Shown: in pieces, positions 16,019-27,900 of the stretch
How the letters are laid out: each line of letters opens with the position of its first letter
Numbering within the stretch: position 1 is the stretch's first letter
Assembly: GCA_017962275.1 (NCBI GenBank)
Contig: JAGCVQ010000041.1
Span: forward strand, 1-40,894
Reading direction: 5' to 3'
Length of the DNA stretch: 40,894 nucleotides
Source: Bacteroidales bacterium
Lineage (GTDB): Bacteria; Bacteroidota; Bacteroidia; Bacteroidales; WCHB1-69
Position numbers and translations under genes: made by a program
Notes under the pieces: generated by a model
What the model saw: the letters and a program-made list of their open reading frames with translations, nothing else
Databases searched by the model: none
What the model was told of the DNA's origin: nothing

Positions 16019-17281
16019 ATGAAGGACATTTTCGAAAGAATCAAAGAGTCATCCGGGGGTCCGATTGGACAATACCGTGAGAAAATTGATGGATATTTTG
16101 CTTTTCCGAAGCTGGAAGGCGAACTGGGTCCGCACATGCGTTTCAACGGCAAGGAGGTGCTCTGCTGGAGCCTCAACAACTACCTCGGGCTGGCCAACCA
16201 TCCGGAGGTGCGCAAAGCCGATGCGGAAGGCGCCGCCCGCTGGGGTATGGCCTATCCGATGGGCAGCCGTATGATGACCGGTCAGACCGCCCTCCACGAA
16301 CAATTGGAGCGGGAGTTGGCCGAATTCGAATGCAAAGAGGCCGCTTTCGAGTTTAACTTCGGCTATCAGGGCATCATGTCCACCATCGACTCTTTAGTCT
16401 GCAGGCGAGACGTCGTCGTCTATGACGCGGAGGCCCATGCCTGTCTGCGCGACGGTATCCGTCTGCATCTCGGAAAGAGCTTCAAGTTCCGTCACAACGA
16501 CATTGTCGATTGCGAGCGGATTCTCGGCAACGCCTGCAAGATTGCCGATGAGCAGGGCGGCGGCGTGCTGCTGATCACAGAAGGCGTGTTCGGCATGACC
16601 GGTGCGCTCGGCATTTTGGACCAGATCGCGGCCCTCAAGAAAAAGTACCCGTTCCGCATCCTCATCGACGACGCTCACGGCTTCGGAGCAATGGGCCCTC
16701 ATGGCAGAGGCACTTCCGAGCATTTCGGCGTGATGGACGACATCGACGTCTATATCGGTGCGTATGCGAAGTCGATGGCCACCATCGGCGGTTTTGTGGC
16801 CACCGAAAAGAGCATCATCAATGTCTTGCGTTACAACATGCGTTCCCAGATGTACGCCAAATCGCTCCCGATGCCCATCGTGGTCGGCTGTCTGAAGCGT
16901 TTGGAAATCATTCGCAGCGAAGAGGGTGACCGTTTGAGAGCCCAACTGTGGAAAATCACCCGCGCCTTGCAGAAAGGTTTCCGCGACCTCGGCTATGAGA
17001 TAGGACCTGCCGAAGCTTGTGTCACGCCCGTGCATTTGTATTGCGGTGTCGATCAGGCCGCGAACATTGCCGTTGACCTGCGCGAGAACTACAACATCTT
17101 CTGCTCTATCGTCACCTATCCCGTCATTCCTCCCGGAATGCTCATCTTCCGCATCATCCCCACGGCTGCCCACAGCATGGAGGATGTGGAGCGCACGTTG
17201 GCCGCTTTCCGCGACATCAAGGAACGACTGGCCAAGGGTGAGTACGACAAGCCGATTCCGGATATGGCGTTGATTAAATAA
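16019..17281 (+). CDS. Alpha-oxoamine synthase family PLP enzyme, probable cysteate acyltransferase (sulfonolipid synthesis)
   Basis: A 420-residue fold-type I PLP enzyme of the serine palmitoyltransferase/BioF/KBL family, condensing an amino acid with an acyl thioester with loss of CO2. Motifs: LNNYLGLANHPEV, GSRMMTGQTALHEQLE, the PLP aspartate in DDAHGFGAMG (D217/D218, H220) and the Schiff-base lysine K251 in AYAKSMATIGGF. It differs clearly from the usual Bacteroides serine palmitoyltransferase, whose lysine lies in TFSKSLASIGG. The next gene encodes a threonine-synthase-like enzyme that fits cysteate synthase, so cysteate rather than serine is the likely amino acid and 3-ketocapnine the likely product. 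This assignment is inference from pairing; serine or glycine as substrate is the alternative. Confidence 0.7.
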   Translation: MKDIFERIKESSGGPIGQYREKIDGYFAFPKLEGELGPHMRFNGKEVLCWSLNNYLGLANHPEVRKADAEGAARWGMAYPMGSRMMTGQTALHEQLERELAEFECKEAAFEFNFGYQGIMSTIDSLVCRRDVVVYDAEAHACLRDGIRLHLGKSFKFRHNDIVDCERILGNACKIADEQGGGVLLITEGVFGMTGALGILDQIAALKKKYPFRILIDDAHGFGAMGPHGRGTSEHFGVMDDIDVYIGAYAKSMATIGGFVATEKSIINVLRYNMRSQMYAKSLPMPIVVGCLKRLEIIRSEEGDRLRAQLWKITRALQKGFRDLGYEIGPAEACVTPVHLYCGVDQAANIAVDLRENYNIFCSIVTYPVIPPGMLIFRIIPTAAHSMEDVERTLAAFRDIKERLAKGEYDKPIPDMALIK

Positions 17282-17397
17282 AGCTTAGGAGCTTAAAAAG
17301 CTTAGGAGCTTAATACCAGTAAGCGTGTAAGCTCCTAATCTTCTAAGCTAGTAAGCTCCTAAGCTCCTAAGCTAGTAAGCTCCTAAGCTCCTAAGCC
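17282..17397 (+). repeat. 8-bp tandem array with inverted upstream copies (TAAGCTCC)
   Basis: TTAGGAGCTTA occurs at 17285-17295 and 17302-17312; its exact reverse complement TAAGCTCCTAA is at 17328-17338, giving an 11-bp stem with a 15-nt loop. From 17344 six octamers follow in the order AG,CC,CC,AG,CC,CC (TAAGCTAG / TAAGCTCC), a 24-bp higher-order repeat present twice. It starts right after the stop at 17279-17281. Confidence 0.85.
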
Positions 17398-17424
17398 TAT
17401 TTAGAAATCAAGACTGTATTTAAT

Positions 17425-18660
17425 ATGAACAAATACCACCTGAAATGTACCCAATGTGGCGAAGTCATTCCCGACTTTGCCACTTGGTTTTCACAGAACC
17501 AGCAGTGCAAGTGCGGCTGCAAGCGCGCCGATGTCGTGTATAGTGCTGATTATCACAAAATCACCGAGTTGACGAAGCCGGAGCACAAGCCCGCCAACTT
17601 CTATCATTATTTCGACTTCTTGCCCGTAATGGACAAGAAGAACATCGTCTCGTTCGGCGAAGGGGCCATTCCGATCGAGGAGTGGGATTTCCTGGAGAAA
17701 TACGCTCGGGAGAAATACGGCGTCAACTGCAAGGTGATGGTCTATCGCAACGACCTGAACGGCGGCAGCAACACCTTCAAGGATATTGCTGCTTCGTTGG
17801 CCGCCTCCCTTTTCAAGGAGAACGGCGTGAAGGAGTTTTGCGTGGCCTCGACGGGCAATACCGCTACGGCATACGCCCGTTATTTAGCCGAAGCCGGCAT
17901 CAAGTTCACGGTTTTCATGCCGCATGACGCGTGCGAGGACACGGTGAAGGCCATACGTTCCTACGGACAGACAGTGATCGTGTGCAATGGCACCTACGGC
18001 GATGCCAAGAAGGCGGCCAACGACTTCCACGAGCAGAACCAAGTGCTGATTTCCACCGGCAACATCGACCCCATCCGCGTGGAGGCCAAGAAGACCATGG
18101 TGTTCGAGTATCTGCGCCAGTTAGGTAAGATGCCGGATGTCTATATGCAGGCGGTGGCGGGCGGCACAGGCCCCATCGCCCTCGACAAGGGTATCCGCGA
18201 CCTGCAGACTACCTTCCCGGAGACTAAGATGCCTCGTATGCTGTTAGTCCAGCAGGATACCTGTGACCCGATGGTGCAGGGGTGGGAGAATGCTGTGAAA
18301 GCTGGATTCCCAGAGGGTTACGAAAAGAATTATCCCGTCATCCCGAATCCCCAGACGAAGATTTCCATCCTCACCGCCGGCAATCCGGGCATGTACCCGA
18401 TCGTCGCGCCCATTGTGCGCAAGAGCGGCGGCACTTTCCTCCGTATGAAGGAGAGCGAACTGGCAAAATACGGCCGGATTGTGAAGGACGAGCGCGGCAT
18501 CTACTTCGGACCCGCCTCCATCGTCTGCTTCGCCGGCTTCTACAAAGCGCTGGAAGAAGGGCAGATCCACGACGGAGAGACTGTGCTCTTGAACACGGGC
18601 GAGGGTGCTGACCGCGCCACGTGGTTCAAGAAGATGGTGGACGAGGAGAGTAGTTTGTAG
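17425..18660 (+). CDS. Threonine-synthase-like PLP enzyme, probable cysteate synthase
   Basis: A 411-residue fold-type II PLP enzyme. An N-terminal zinc-ribbon-like knuckle has C8/C11 and C28/C30/C32. The PLP lysine is K119 in GGSNTFKDIAAS, and the glycine loop is STGNTATAYARYL. Threonine synthase relatives use phosphorylated substrates; cysteate synthase of methanogens, a member of this family, makes L-cysteate from O-phosphoserine and sulfite. The gene directly follows an alpha-oxoamine synthase, which matches the first two steps of capnine-type sulfonolipid synthesis known in Alistipes, Flavobacterium and relatives. No thrA/thrB genes are near, which argues against a role in threonine synthesis. 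Motif evidence gives the family with confidence; the cysteate reaction is inference. The stop TAG sits in the first unit of a 7-bp array. Confidence 0.72.
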   Translation: MNKYHLKCTQCGEVIPDFATWFSQNQQCKCGCKRADVVYSADYHKITELTKPEHKPANFYHYFDFLPVMDKKNIVSFGEGAIPIEEWDFLEKYAREKYGVNCKVMVYRNDLNGGSNTFKDIAASLAASLFKENGVKEFCVASTGNTATAYARYLAEAGIKFTVFMPHDACEDTVKAIRSYGQTVIVCNGTYGDAKKAANDFHEQNQVLISTGNIDPIRVEAKKTMVFEYLRQLGKMPDVYMQAVAGGTGPIALDKGIRDLQTTFPETKMPRMLLVQQDTCDPMVQGWENAVKAGFPEGYEKNYPVIPNPQTKISILTAGNPGMYPIVAPIVRKSGGTFLRMKESELAKYGRIVKDERGIYFGPASIVCFAGFYKALEEGQIHDGETVLLNTGEGADRATWFKKMVDEESSL

Positions 18661-18690
18661 TTTAGAGTTTAGAGTTTAGAGTTTAGAGTT
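18654..18690 (+). repeat. 7-bp tandem array containing the stop codon (TTTAGAG)
   Basis: TTTGTAG (with the TAG stop) followed by four TTTAGAG units. The rest of the gap to 18902 between the two convergent genes shows only a weak AAGTGG/CCACTT pairing (18691-18696 with 18730-18735) followed by TCTTTTT, and no gene. Confidence 0.85.
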
Positions 18691-18902
18691 AAGTGGATAT
18701 GTTTTTTTGTCATTTTAGAAGGAGCATAGCCACTTTCTTTTTGTTTGTGGCTCGAAGATGCTTCGGATTGTGGCTTTTGCTATTTTCTCCTTCTCGTAGG
18801 GAGTGCGGGTGCGCATAAAGCAAGGAAAATCCAAGAAGCCTGTTGCCCCCGTCATGAAAAAATACTGCTTCACATCGAAAGAGTTGGAGGAGTTAATTGG
18901 GG

Positions 18903-21900
18903 TTACAACACGGTGATGCTTCCCGTCCTCCTGAACGGCCGGCCTGCACTGTCGGTATATTTGATCACGTAGTTGTAGATCGTCTGGTACTGGATTTCGC
19001 CGCGGTACTCGCCGTTCCACTTGAATCCCTTGTCGGTGCTGTAATAGACCATCTCGCCCCAGCGGTTGAAGATGGCGATCTCGAACAATGAGATGTCGCG
19101 GAGGAAGAATTCCGGCAGGGCGAAATAGTCGTTCACGCCGTCAAAGTCGGACGGGGTGATGGCGTTGGGCAGCACCAGCTCGAACTGGCAGCCCTCCACG
19201 CGGTAGCCCGCCGCGGACGTGCAGCCGCCTTCCGTGGCCGTCACCGAATAGTAGCCCGAAGCCGTCACCGTGATGGTCGGGGCAGTCTCTCCGGTACTCC
19301 ACTCGTAGTTGGACATTCCCGTCTCCACCATCAGCTCCATCGACATGTTGTCGCAGAAGTCCGCTGTCAGCGGCACGATGCGCACGGACGTGTCGATGAC
19401 CGTCAGGGTCAGCAGTACCACGCTGTCACAGCCGTGTACGCTCTGGAGGGTCTGCGTGCGTTGCAGCACCTCTGCACCCACCGTCTCCAACGGGCTGACC
19501 TCGAATCCGTTATTGCTGTAGCCATCGCCCTCACAGACCACATCCTCTAATTCCGTCTCATACTGCGGCCAGACCGTCAGCAGCAGGATCACCGCGCTGT
19601 CGCAATGACCCGTGGCGTAGTGTTGCTCGAAGGTGAATTCGCCCGCCTCCATCGTCTGATCCGCCGTGATATCGAAGCCGTTCTCTTGGTAAGTCTCGCC
19701 CAGACAAACCTCAGCAGAGATGGTGTCACTGGAGTTCGGAGCCACCTCCACGGTCACGGTGTTGCTATAGGCCGTGCCGCAGCTCTGGCTCACCCATGCG
19801 CGACGCAGCGTGAAGTTGTTTGCGGCCGGGTCAGGATAGGTGTAGGTCTGCGCGTTGTTCGTGCCCGGCGCGGGACTCCAGTCCGTGCCGTTTGTGGAAA
19901 TCTGCCACTGGTAGGCGCCGTTGTCGCCGCCCGAGGCTGCAGTCCCGGTGAACGTAGCAACATCCTCGCCGTCACAAACCACCTGGTCGGCGGCGATGGT
20001 ACCTGGCGTCAACGGCCCATTCAGCGTGTTGAGCGTCGCCGTGGCCGTGGCCGTACATCCGATATGGTCGGTGACCGTGAAGGTGTATGTGCCCGCCGGA
20101 CGGTTGCTGATGGAGGTCGAGGTGGAGACGCTCGCGCCTGTCGCATTCGTCCAGGCGTAGGTCAGCGGTGCTTGTCCGCCCGTGACCGTGACCGTGGCCG
20201 CGCCAGTGGATTCGCCATGGCAGGTGATGTGCGTGATATTGCCCACAGTAGCGGTGATGTTGTCAACTGAGAGATGGTAGGTCACCACGCTGTCGGCTCC
20301 GTGGGTGGTGAGCAGCGTGACCGTATGCGTGCCCGCCGCGGTGAACGAGTGTCCGTGCCAGGTGAAGGGCAGGTTGGCGGCGCAGACAGTAGTGTCCACC
20401 TGCGTCGTAACATTGTAATAGACAGTCAAATTGAGTGTCACTATGCTGTCGCAGTCCACCGTGTTGGTGAACGTTTGCGTATAAATTCCTCCCGCGCTGT
20501 AGCTGATTCCGTTCAAAGTGTAAGGCAGGTTGTTTTGGATGACAGAGACATTCAACGTGCTGTCGGATAGCGGTTTGACATTCAGAACCATTGTGACAAC
20601 GCTGTCTGCGCCGTTGGCGGCGGGGAGAATGGCGGTAAGGGTGTCGGCTTGCGTGAAGGTGACCCCGTTCCACGTCAACGGTAACTCATTGGCGCAAAGG
20701 GTGCTGTCGGTTTGCGACGCAACATTGTAGAGCACTGAGAGTTCGATAGTCAGGATGCTGTCGCAACCCGCCGCGTTGGTGAGGTGCTGGGTATAGACAC
20801 CTGCACTGTCGTAAGCGCTGTCGTTCAATGTAAAGGGCAGGTCATTCTCCAGGACGGTAATCTGCAATGTGCTGTCGCTCGGGTAATTGACAACAACGGT
20901 CATCACTATCGTGCTGTCGGCACCCGTGGAGGAGGAGAGCACGGTACTTTGCGTGCCTGCCGTATCGAATGTCACCCCATTCCAGGTAAAGGGCAGGTCG
21001 TTCTCGCAGATGGCGGAGTCCACCTCCGTTGTCACGTTGGGGATAACTGTCAGATGGATGGTCAGCACGCTGTCGCAGCCCGCCGAGTTAGTCAGCGTTT
21101 GCGTGTAGGTGCCGGAAATGGTGTAGTTGCTGTCGTTGATGGAGTAGGGCAGGGCGTTTTCAAGAACAGAGACGTTGAGGATAGAGTCTGTGGCGTGATG
21201 AACGACAAGGTTCATCAGCACAGCACTGTCAGTACCGGGGATTATTGCCCATGCAGTGCCCGCTTCCGTAAAGGTATGCCCGTTCCATTCCACTGGAAGG
21301 TCATCGTCACAAACCACGGAATCTACTTGCTGCCCGACGATCACCAAGACGGAATCTGTGGTGGAACAGGTCGTCATGGGGGAGAAGTGGATGTCGTCGA
21401 TACCGAAGTCGTTGCCCACGAGCACGGTGTTTTGATTCAGGATGACGATGCCGGCTTGCGTGTTGGTCCCGCTGTTCCACACTTGGTAGAACTGGCTCCA
21501 CGTGTTCAGCGACAGTGGCGACTGGAACACTTCACCCACTTGTATGCCATTGATGCTGAACTGCAGCCGAGCGAGGTATGCGGCCTCATAGGGCGACACG
21601 GTGCACACCCACGTCGAAAAAGCATAGTTCGTGTGGGGTTCAACATTCACGGTCTGCTCCCAGACTGTAGTGTTGGGCGTTCCGGCCCCATTGACAATCA
21701 TATACTTTCCTGAACCAGTGGTATGGTCGTGGGCGCCCGTGAATCCGCTGTGGTAGCTGTGGGCATCCGCGCCTATACAGTAGCGGCCTTCCGGACCGAG
21801 TCCTGTGCTGTAAATATAATCACTGTTGAACCCTGTGTTGCCCAGCTCAAAGTCGCCATTGATCACGGTGGTGAGGACGGAGCTGTCGTTCACATTGAAG

Positions 21901-24900
21901 CCGGAGAGATAATAGTAGGTAGTGCTGGATGGGTTGACGGTCAATGTGTTGCCGCTTCCCAGGATGTTGCCGTTTGCGTCAGTCCAGGTCATAATATTGG
22001 CTCCGGAACCCCATAGGGTCACGGTCTCTCCCGCAAGGATGACCGTGTCTGGGGAGTGCGTGATCTCCGGCATGGGGGTCACGTGCAGATTCATGACCAC
22101 CGTACTGTCCGCGCCGGTGGAGGCGAGTAGGATGGTGGTCTTCGTGCCTGCAGCCGTGAATACGCTGTCGTTCCATGTGAACGGTAATTCACTCTCGCAG
22201 ATGGTGGAATCCGTCTCTTCGGTCACGTTGGGATAAACGGTTAGGTGGAGGGTCAGAATGCTGTCGCAGCCCGCCGCGTTGGTCAGATGCTGGGTGTAAG
22301 AACCTCCTGCGTAATAGGAACTGTCGTTATAGCTGAAAGGAAGGAGGTTCTCCACGATATTTGTATCGACGGTGCTGTTGGTCGTCGGGATTACCGTCAG
22401 CGTCATCACCACCGTGCTGTCCGCGCCGGAGGAGGCGAGTAGGGTGGTGACTTTCGTGCCTGCTGCCGTGAATACGCTATCGTTCCAGATGATTGGCAAT
22501 TCGCTCTCGCAGACAGTGGAATCGATTTGCGAAGTTGTATTGGGAAAAACGGTCAGGTGAATCGTCAGCGTGCTGTCGCAGCCCGCCGCGTTGACGAGGG
22601 TTTGTGTGTAAACGCCGGAGTTGTCGTAAGAGTAGCCGTTGAGGTCGAACGGCAACATGTTTTGCGTTACAGATACATTCAACATGCTGTCTGTGAGACT
22701 GTTGACTGTGAGATGCATCACCAAAATGCTGTCCAGACCTGTGACTGGCTCCAACGCAACCTGTTGCTCGCCAGCCTCATAGAACATCAGACCGTTCCAT
22801 TCGATGGGCATGTCATCCTCGCAAACGGTGGAATCGAGGTGGTGCCGTACCGAGACAAGTACCGAATCCTCTGTCTGACAGCCTTCCAGCGGGAAGAAGA
22901 GGATGTGGTCCAGACCGAAGTCGTTCCCCTGTCCATTCGTGTTCTGATTCACGATGGTGATGGTGGCCGAAACGTTGTCCCCGCTGTTCCAGTAGTCGTG
23001 GAACTCCTGCCATTGGTATAGGGTGCCCGGCGCGTTGAAGACCGGACCGAGTTGAATGCCGTTAACGAAAAATTGCAGGCGTGCGGCGGAAATGTTCGAG
23101 GTATTCAAGGATACCACATGGGTCGAAAAGTCATAGATTGTATTAGGATCGACCTCAACTGTCTGGCTCCAGACCACCGCATTCGGGTAGTTCGCTCCGT
23201 CCACAACCAGGAATTGCCCCTCGCCATTGTAAGCATACTGGTGTTGCACGGGCCAAACGTAGTATGCGTCGGTGGTAATCACGTAATTGCCAAAGCCCAA
23301 ACTGCCTTGATTCGGTGTGGCGACATAGTTGTAATCTGTTGTGAAAGCGGTATTGCCCAATTCAAAGTCACCGTTCACCACCAAATTGTTTTCCTCCGAT
23401 TGCAGGCCATATCCTATCACGTGATAATACATGGATTGAGAAGGACTTGCCAAGGGAGAGTCCGAATAGAGGTCCGACAAGCCTTCCGCCGGGTACCATA
23501 GGTAGTGGTCGGCGCCGGAAACGTGCAGGATGATGGTGTCACCTTCGTCCATCAAGGTGTCGGGGGTGAGGCTCAGTACAGGTGTTGAGTTTATCGTCAG
23601 CAGTAGGGTGATGATGCTGTCGCAGCCCGCCGCGTTGGACAGCGTGTGGGTCGGGGCAACGTCAGGCGTTTGGGTGTAGGTGACGCTGTCGATCCACGTG
23701 AAACTGTCGCAGGCGGTAACCGTGACGAACGAGTAGGTTGTGGGGCTCACAATCAGCGTCATTGTGATGGTGCTGTCTGCGCCGGTGGAAGCCGGGATGG
23801 TCGTCACTTTCGTGCCTGCTTCGGTGAAGAGGCTGTCGTTCCACCATATTGGCAGTTCGCCTTCGCAGACGACACTGTCCACTTCCGCCGTCACGTTGTG
23901 GATGACTGTCAGATTCACGGTCAGGATACTGTCGCAGCCCGCCGCGTTAGTGAAATGCTGAATGTAAGTTCCTTCCGCTGTGAACGAACTGTCGTTCAAG
24001 AGATAAGGTAGTTCGTTTTCTAAAATGGTGATGTCCAACGTGCTGTCTGTCAGTGGCTTTATGGTCAAAGAGAGATAGACCGTGCTGTCTGCACCGTTAG
24101 CGGCCAACAGCGTTTGAGTGTACGTTCCAGGTTCATTATAAGTACTGTCATTCCAGACAAACGGTAATTCATCTTCACAAACCGCCGTGTCCACGAACGA
24201 GGTCTCATTGTTCAGCACTGTCAAAATAATGGTTAGGATGCTGTCGCAACCCGCTGTGTTCGTGAGTATTTGCGTAAACGTGCCGGCTGAATAGTAGAGA
24301 CTGTCGTTGAGGGTGTAGGGCAGATTGTTCTCCAAAGTCGCCGCCGTGACGGTGTCGTATGTCATCTCATGCACGATTACATTCATGATGACGATGCTGT
24401 CGCAGTTGTGAGCCGTTGACAGGATGACGGTGTCCGTTCCGGCATCTAGGAAAGTCGCCCCGTTCCATACTATAGGCAGTTCGTTGCGGCACACTAAGCT
24501 GTCAAGATTAACCAAGTCCGAATGATTCACCGTCAGATGCATCCTTACCACGCTGTCACATCCATTCATGTTAGTGAAAACGGTGTCGTAGACTCCTGAT
24601 TCCGTATAGGTTATGCCGTACCAAATGGTAGAATCACAAACGGTGGTGTCGATGGTTGTCAAGTCGGCTTGGATGGCCGTCACCGTGAGGTTTACCGTAC
24701 TGTCGCAGCCGTGGACAGAGGAGAGGACAATTTGGTAGGTGCCGGTGTCAGCCAGCAGCGTGTCATGGTAGAGATACGGGAAGTCGTTCGAGCATACCGT
24801 CAACGTGTCCGTGACTTGATAGGGTGGTGCGAAAACGAGTCGCAATACGGTGGTGCTGTCGCATCCGCCTGCCGCTACGCCGTGATGAATGAACAGGGAA

Positions 24901-27900
24901 TTGGTATCGGAAACATCTGTCAACGAGAAACCGAATCCTTCATACACAGTCTCGTACTCGCAAATCGTGTCAGTCAGCTGTACGAAGCTGTATGCTTGTG
25001 GATATACCGTTTTGCCCCAATTCAAATCCCCGCAACCGCCTGTGGCCGTGATTGCTATCTCAAAGGAATCGGCATACGTGGCAAACAGCAACTCGATTTG
25101 GTACGGATCGGGTTGCAGCAGCACGAGCACGCTGTCGGGCACAGTCCACACTACATTGGTCAATCCCGACAACGAGTCGATGGAATAGACGTAACTGCCT
25201 CCTTGACAAGGGTATGTCTCTCCTGCAATGGTGGGTGGATTGTCGGTGTTCGGCGCGACGACCAGCTGGAGAATCAGCAGGCTGTCGCAGCCGCCCGTGC
25301 CCGTGCCAGCGTTTAAAGTGTCTGTGTAAAGTCCTGTTTCCAAAGGAGTTATGTTGAAGCCATGATCCGTATAGAGATTTCCCAAGCAGATGGTGTCTTC
25401 CACTATCGTGAAATTGTCGCGCACCTCCAGTTCGAGCACGTAGGTGCTGTCGCAGTACTGGCCGGGCACGTTCGTGGTACGGGTAAAAGTGAAATGTCCG
25501 CTTTCTGAGGTCTCTATCTCGAAGCCGTGGGATGTATAGGCATCGCCTTGGCAAATCGTGTCATAGAAGGTCGTTACCGGCCCCTCCATTACTAAAATCC
25601 GAGTGTAGAGATTGGAACAGAACACTTCGCCGTTGCTGCTGATGTAGAGTGTTGCAGACACCGTGTAGGTTCCGGGGGCCGCATAATCATGTAGGGTCGA
25701 ATAACCGTTTCCTGTCGGGGTGCCGTCGCCAAAACTCCACACCACGCTATCGCAGGGATAGTTCAGCTCGACGGAGAACGTTATGGGTTCGTATGGACAG
25801 AATTTCAGGTCGGTGGGCAGCTCCGTGTTGAGGATGCCGTTCACGAAGAGTTGTTCTTTAAGCGGCACCGCTTTGGAGCCGGCGGCATAGCCGTAGGATT
25901 CGTGGTAGCCCAGCCCGTAGCAGTGGGCGATGAAACCGTCGTCGCAGTGCAAGGTGTGGGTGCCGTTGGTAATATGCTTGCGTACGAAAACGAAGTCCGA
26001 ATTGCCGTTCAGCGTACTGAATTGTCCGCCGATATTCACCCCGTCAAGGGTTACATCATTCGCCGCGATGGTGGGGATGACAATATTTACATAATGGTCA
26101 GTAATGCCAGGCGAGTTGAAAGTGGCGAACGTCAGGTCGTTGAGTTTCTGTTCGGTCGGGGGTATCCAGATCATGGACGGGTCGCTGCGTTCTTCGGCAT
26201 TGCCCTGCATGGCGCCCGCGATGTAAAGGTAAACACCTGCCGGTTCCGAAGTCTCGATGTAGCAGGAACCGCTGGTGCCGTCGAGCTGGAACTCATGCGT
26301 CTGGTAAGCTTGTAATGTCGTTATCAGCACGCCGTTTTTCTTGACTTGTGTGTTGTTGCGCTGTGCGGTCACCCGCACCACGTCGAAGTTCTGGTTCTCC
26401 GTGGAGGTGATGGCAAACGACCGTCCCCAATAGTTCACGCCCACCGCCTGTTCCACCAGGTGGTCGGTGTAGGAGTTGTCGGAAGGCACCAAGGCGCAGA
26501 CATTTCCGTTGAAGACGGCCACCGGTTTGTTGTCGTGAGCCCGAACCAACGTGCCGGAGAGATCGCCGAGAATGCCGCCGTACTGCGACATTCCCCAATA
26601 GGTCTGTCCAGCCTGCAACGTCACGGAGAAGGTCTGCTGGGCTGCGTGGCCTCCTTGCAGCGCCCGCGACGGTGTGATATCGACCACCGTGTTATCGACT
26701 GTGGCCACGACCACGAACTCGGCATTCATCATCGGAGTGTAAGTCTGCAGGACATATTCGTCGGAAAGTGCATCCACGGGCAGCGCATTGGTGACATCGA
26801 AGCTGCTGGTGTTGTAGTTGGCGGCGTAGAGCGATACGGAGTCGGAGGTCTGCACCAACAGTCCGAAATTGCCCACCTGATCGGATGTCGTCGGGTAAGC
26901 CGCTGCGACTGGAATGCTGACAACCGTCACGGAATGGGCCGCCACATTAAAAGAGGTGCTCCAGCCCGTCTGCGGGTTGCTCACGGTACCCGTGCAGGCC
27001 TCCTCGGCAGACACCTGCAACGTGAGGGTCGGCTCTTGGAAATGGTTGCGCAGATACGACAGCCAGAAAGTCGTACCGATGGAGGCGGGTGAGCCCAATG
27101 TGTCGGACATCATCGAGGACGGAATCACATACACCGATGCCGTATCGACACACTCGCCGCCATTGCTGGTGATGACCGTGTATTCCGTCGGGATCAACGG
27201 CGATACCTGCACCACATTGGTGTCTTCATTCGTATGCGACCAATAATAATGTTGCGCTCCGGACGTTGCCGTCAGCTGGATATAATAGCCTTGACAGTTG
27301 TCAGTGGGTATTTCCGAAGCCATCACAGAGATTTCCTCGTCGCTGAACTTGAACTCGAATGCACCTTGATCCACAATATTCCCACAAGCCACACGTGGAT
27401 CATCCTTTATGTCGAAAGATAACGTAATCCGTTGGTTGTCTCCCGCATCAACGGCGGGAGATGGCAAAATCAGATTGAAATTGCTCGAAGCATCCGCAAA
27501 TACATCCTGCATGTCTTGCGTCAAATTGTGGTCACCCGACACGTTACCGTTCACATTTTCAATATGGCCAGGGTTGTTGATGATGATATTGTTGTAGAGT
27601 AGCAACTGATGCAGCGTGTCGCCTATCACTGCCGCTGCGTAGAACGTGTCATCCTCATCTACGAACTGTTCGAACGCACCGATATCGATGGTGTCGGCCA
27701 TGATGCGTGTGTGCTTGGCCAGATCCACCGCCACCGTATTGCAGAGGTTGTCGCCTTGGTTTACAGCGATACTCTGAGGCAAAGGCATGAAATCGGTCCG
27801 GTTGTCTGTGAAAACGCTGTCATTGTCCTCTACAATGTTGTTGTCCGGAATATCCTCAATATTGGTGTTCGGCGTGAATGGGGTGTTGTTGATTACGATG

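Larger units (their letters stand above)
19500..25570 (-). repeat. Tandem ~44-residue GCDS/GADS repeat block inside the giant gene
   Basis: About 25 units share the frame 'G.YTQ.L.NA.GCDS.LTIHLTV' or 'CE.ELPF.WN...AGT...GADS'. In the central part the two forms alternate, making an ~88-residue dimeric unit. The nucleotide sequence around the GCDS part (for example CTGTCGCAGCCCGCCGCGTT on the plus strand) is nearly identical in many units, a substrate for recombination. Confidence 0.85.

Noticed and set aside
16019..17281. Biotin synthesis BioF or glycine C-acetyltransferase
   Set aside because: No bio or tdh genes nearby and the active-site lysine context differs; the family is shared but the context favours lipid synthesis.
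17425..18660. Plain threonine synthase (thrC)
   Set aside because: Pairing with an alpha-oxoamine synthase, no threonine-pathway neighbours, and the zinc-ribbon N-terminus favour cysteate synthase, though this is not proven.
18715..18902. Open frame continuing leftward from the giant gene's end on the minus strand in another frame
   Set aside because: The sorting domain ends properly at 18903; the extension has no homology I can recognise and starts inside the giant gene.
20784..21713. 309-codon open frame on the plus strand inside the giant gene, and many similar ones
   Set aside because: They mirror the repeats of the minus-strand protein, which has a full signal peptide, domains and sorting signal.
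19500..25570. CRISPR-like regular repeats in the giant gene
   Set aside because: The ~130-bp period is in frame with a continuous protein made of ~44-residue units.
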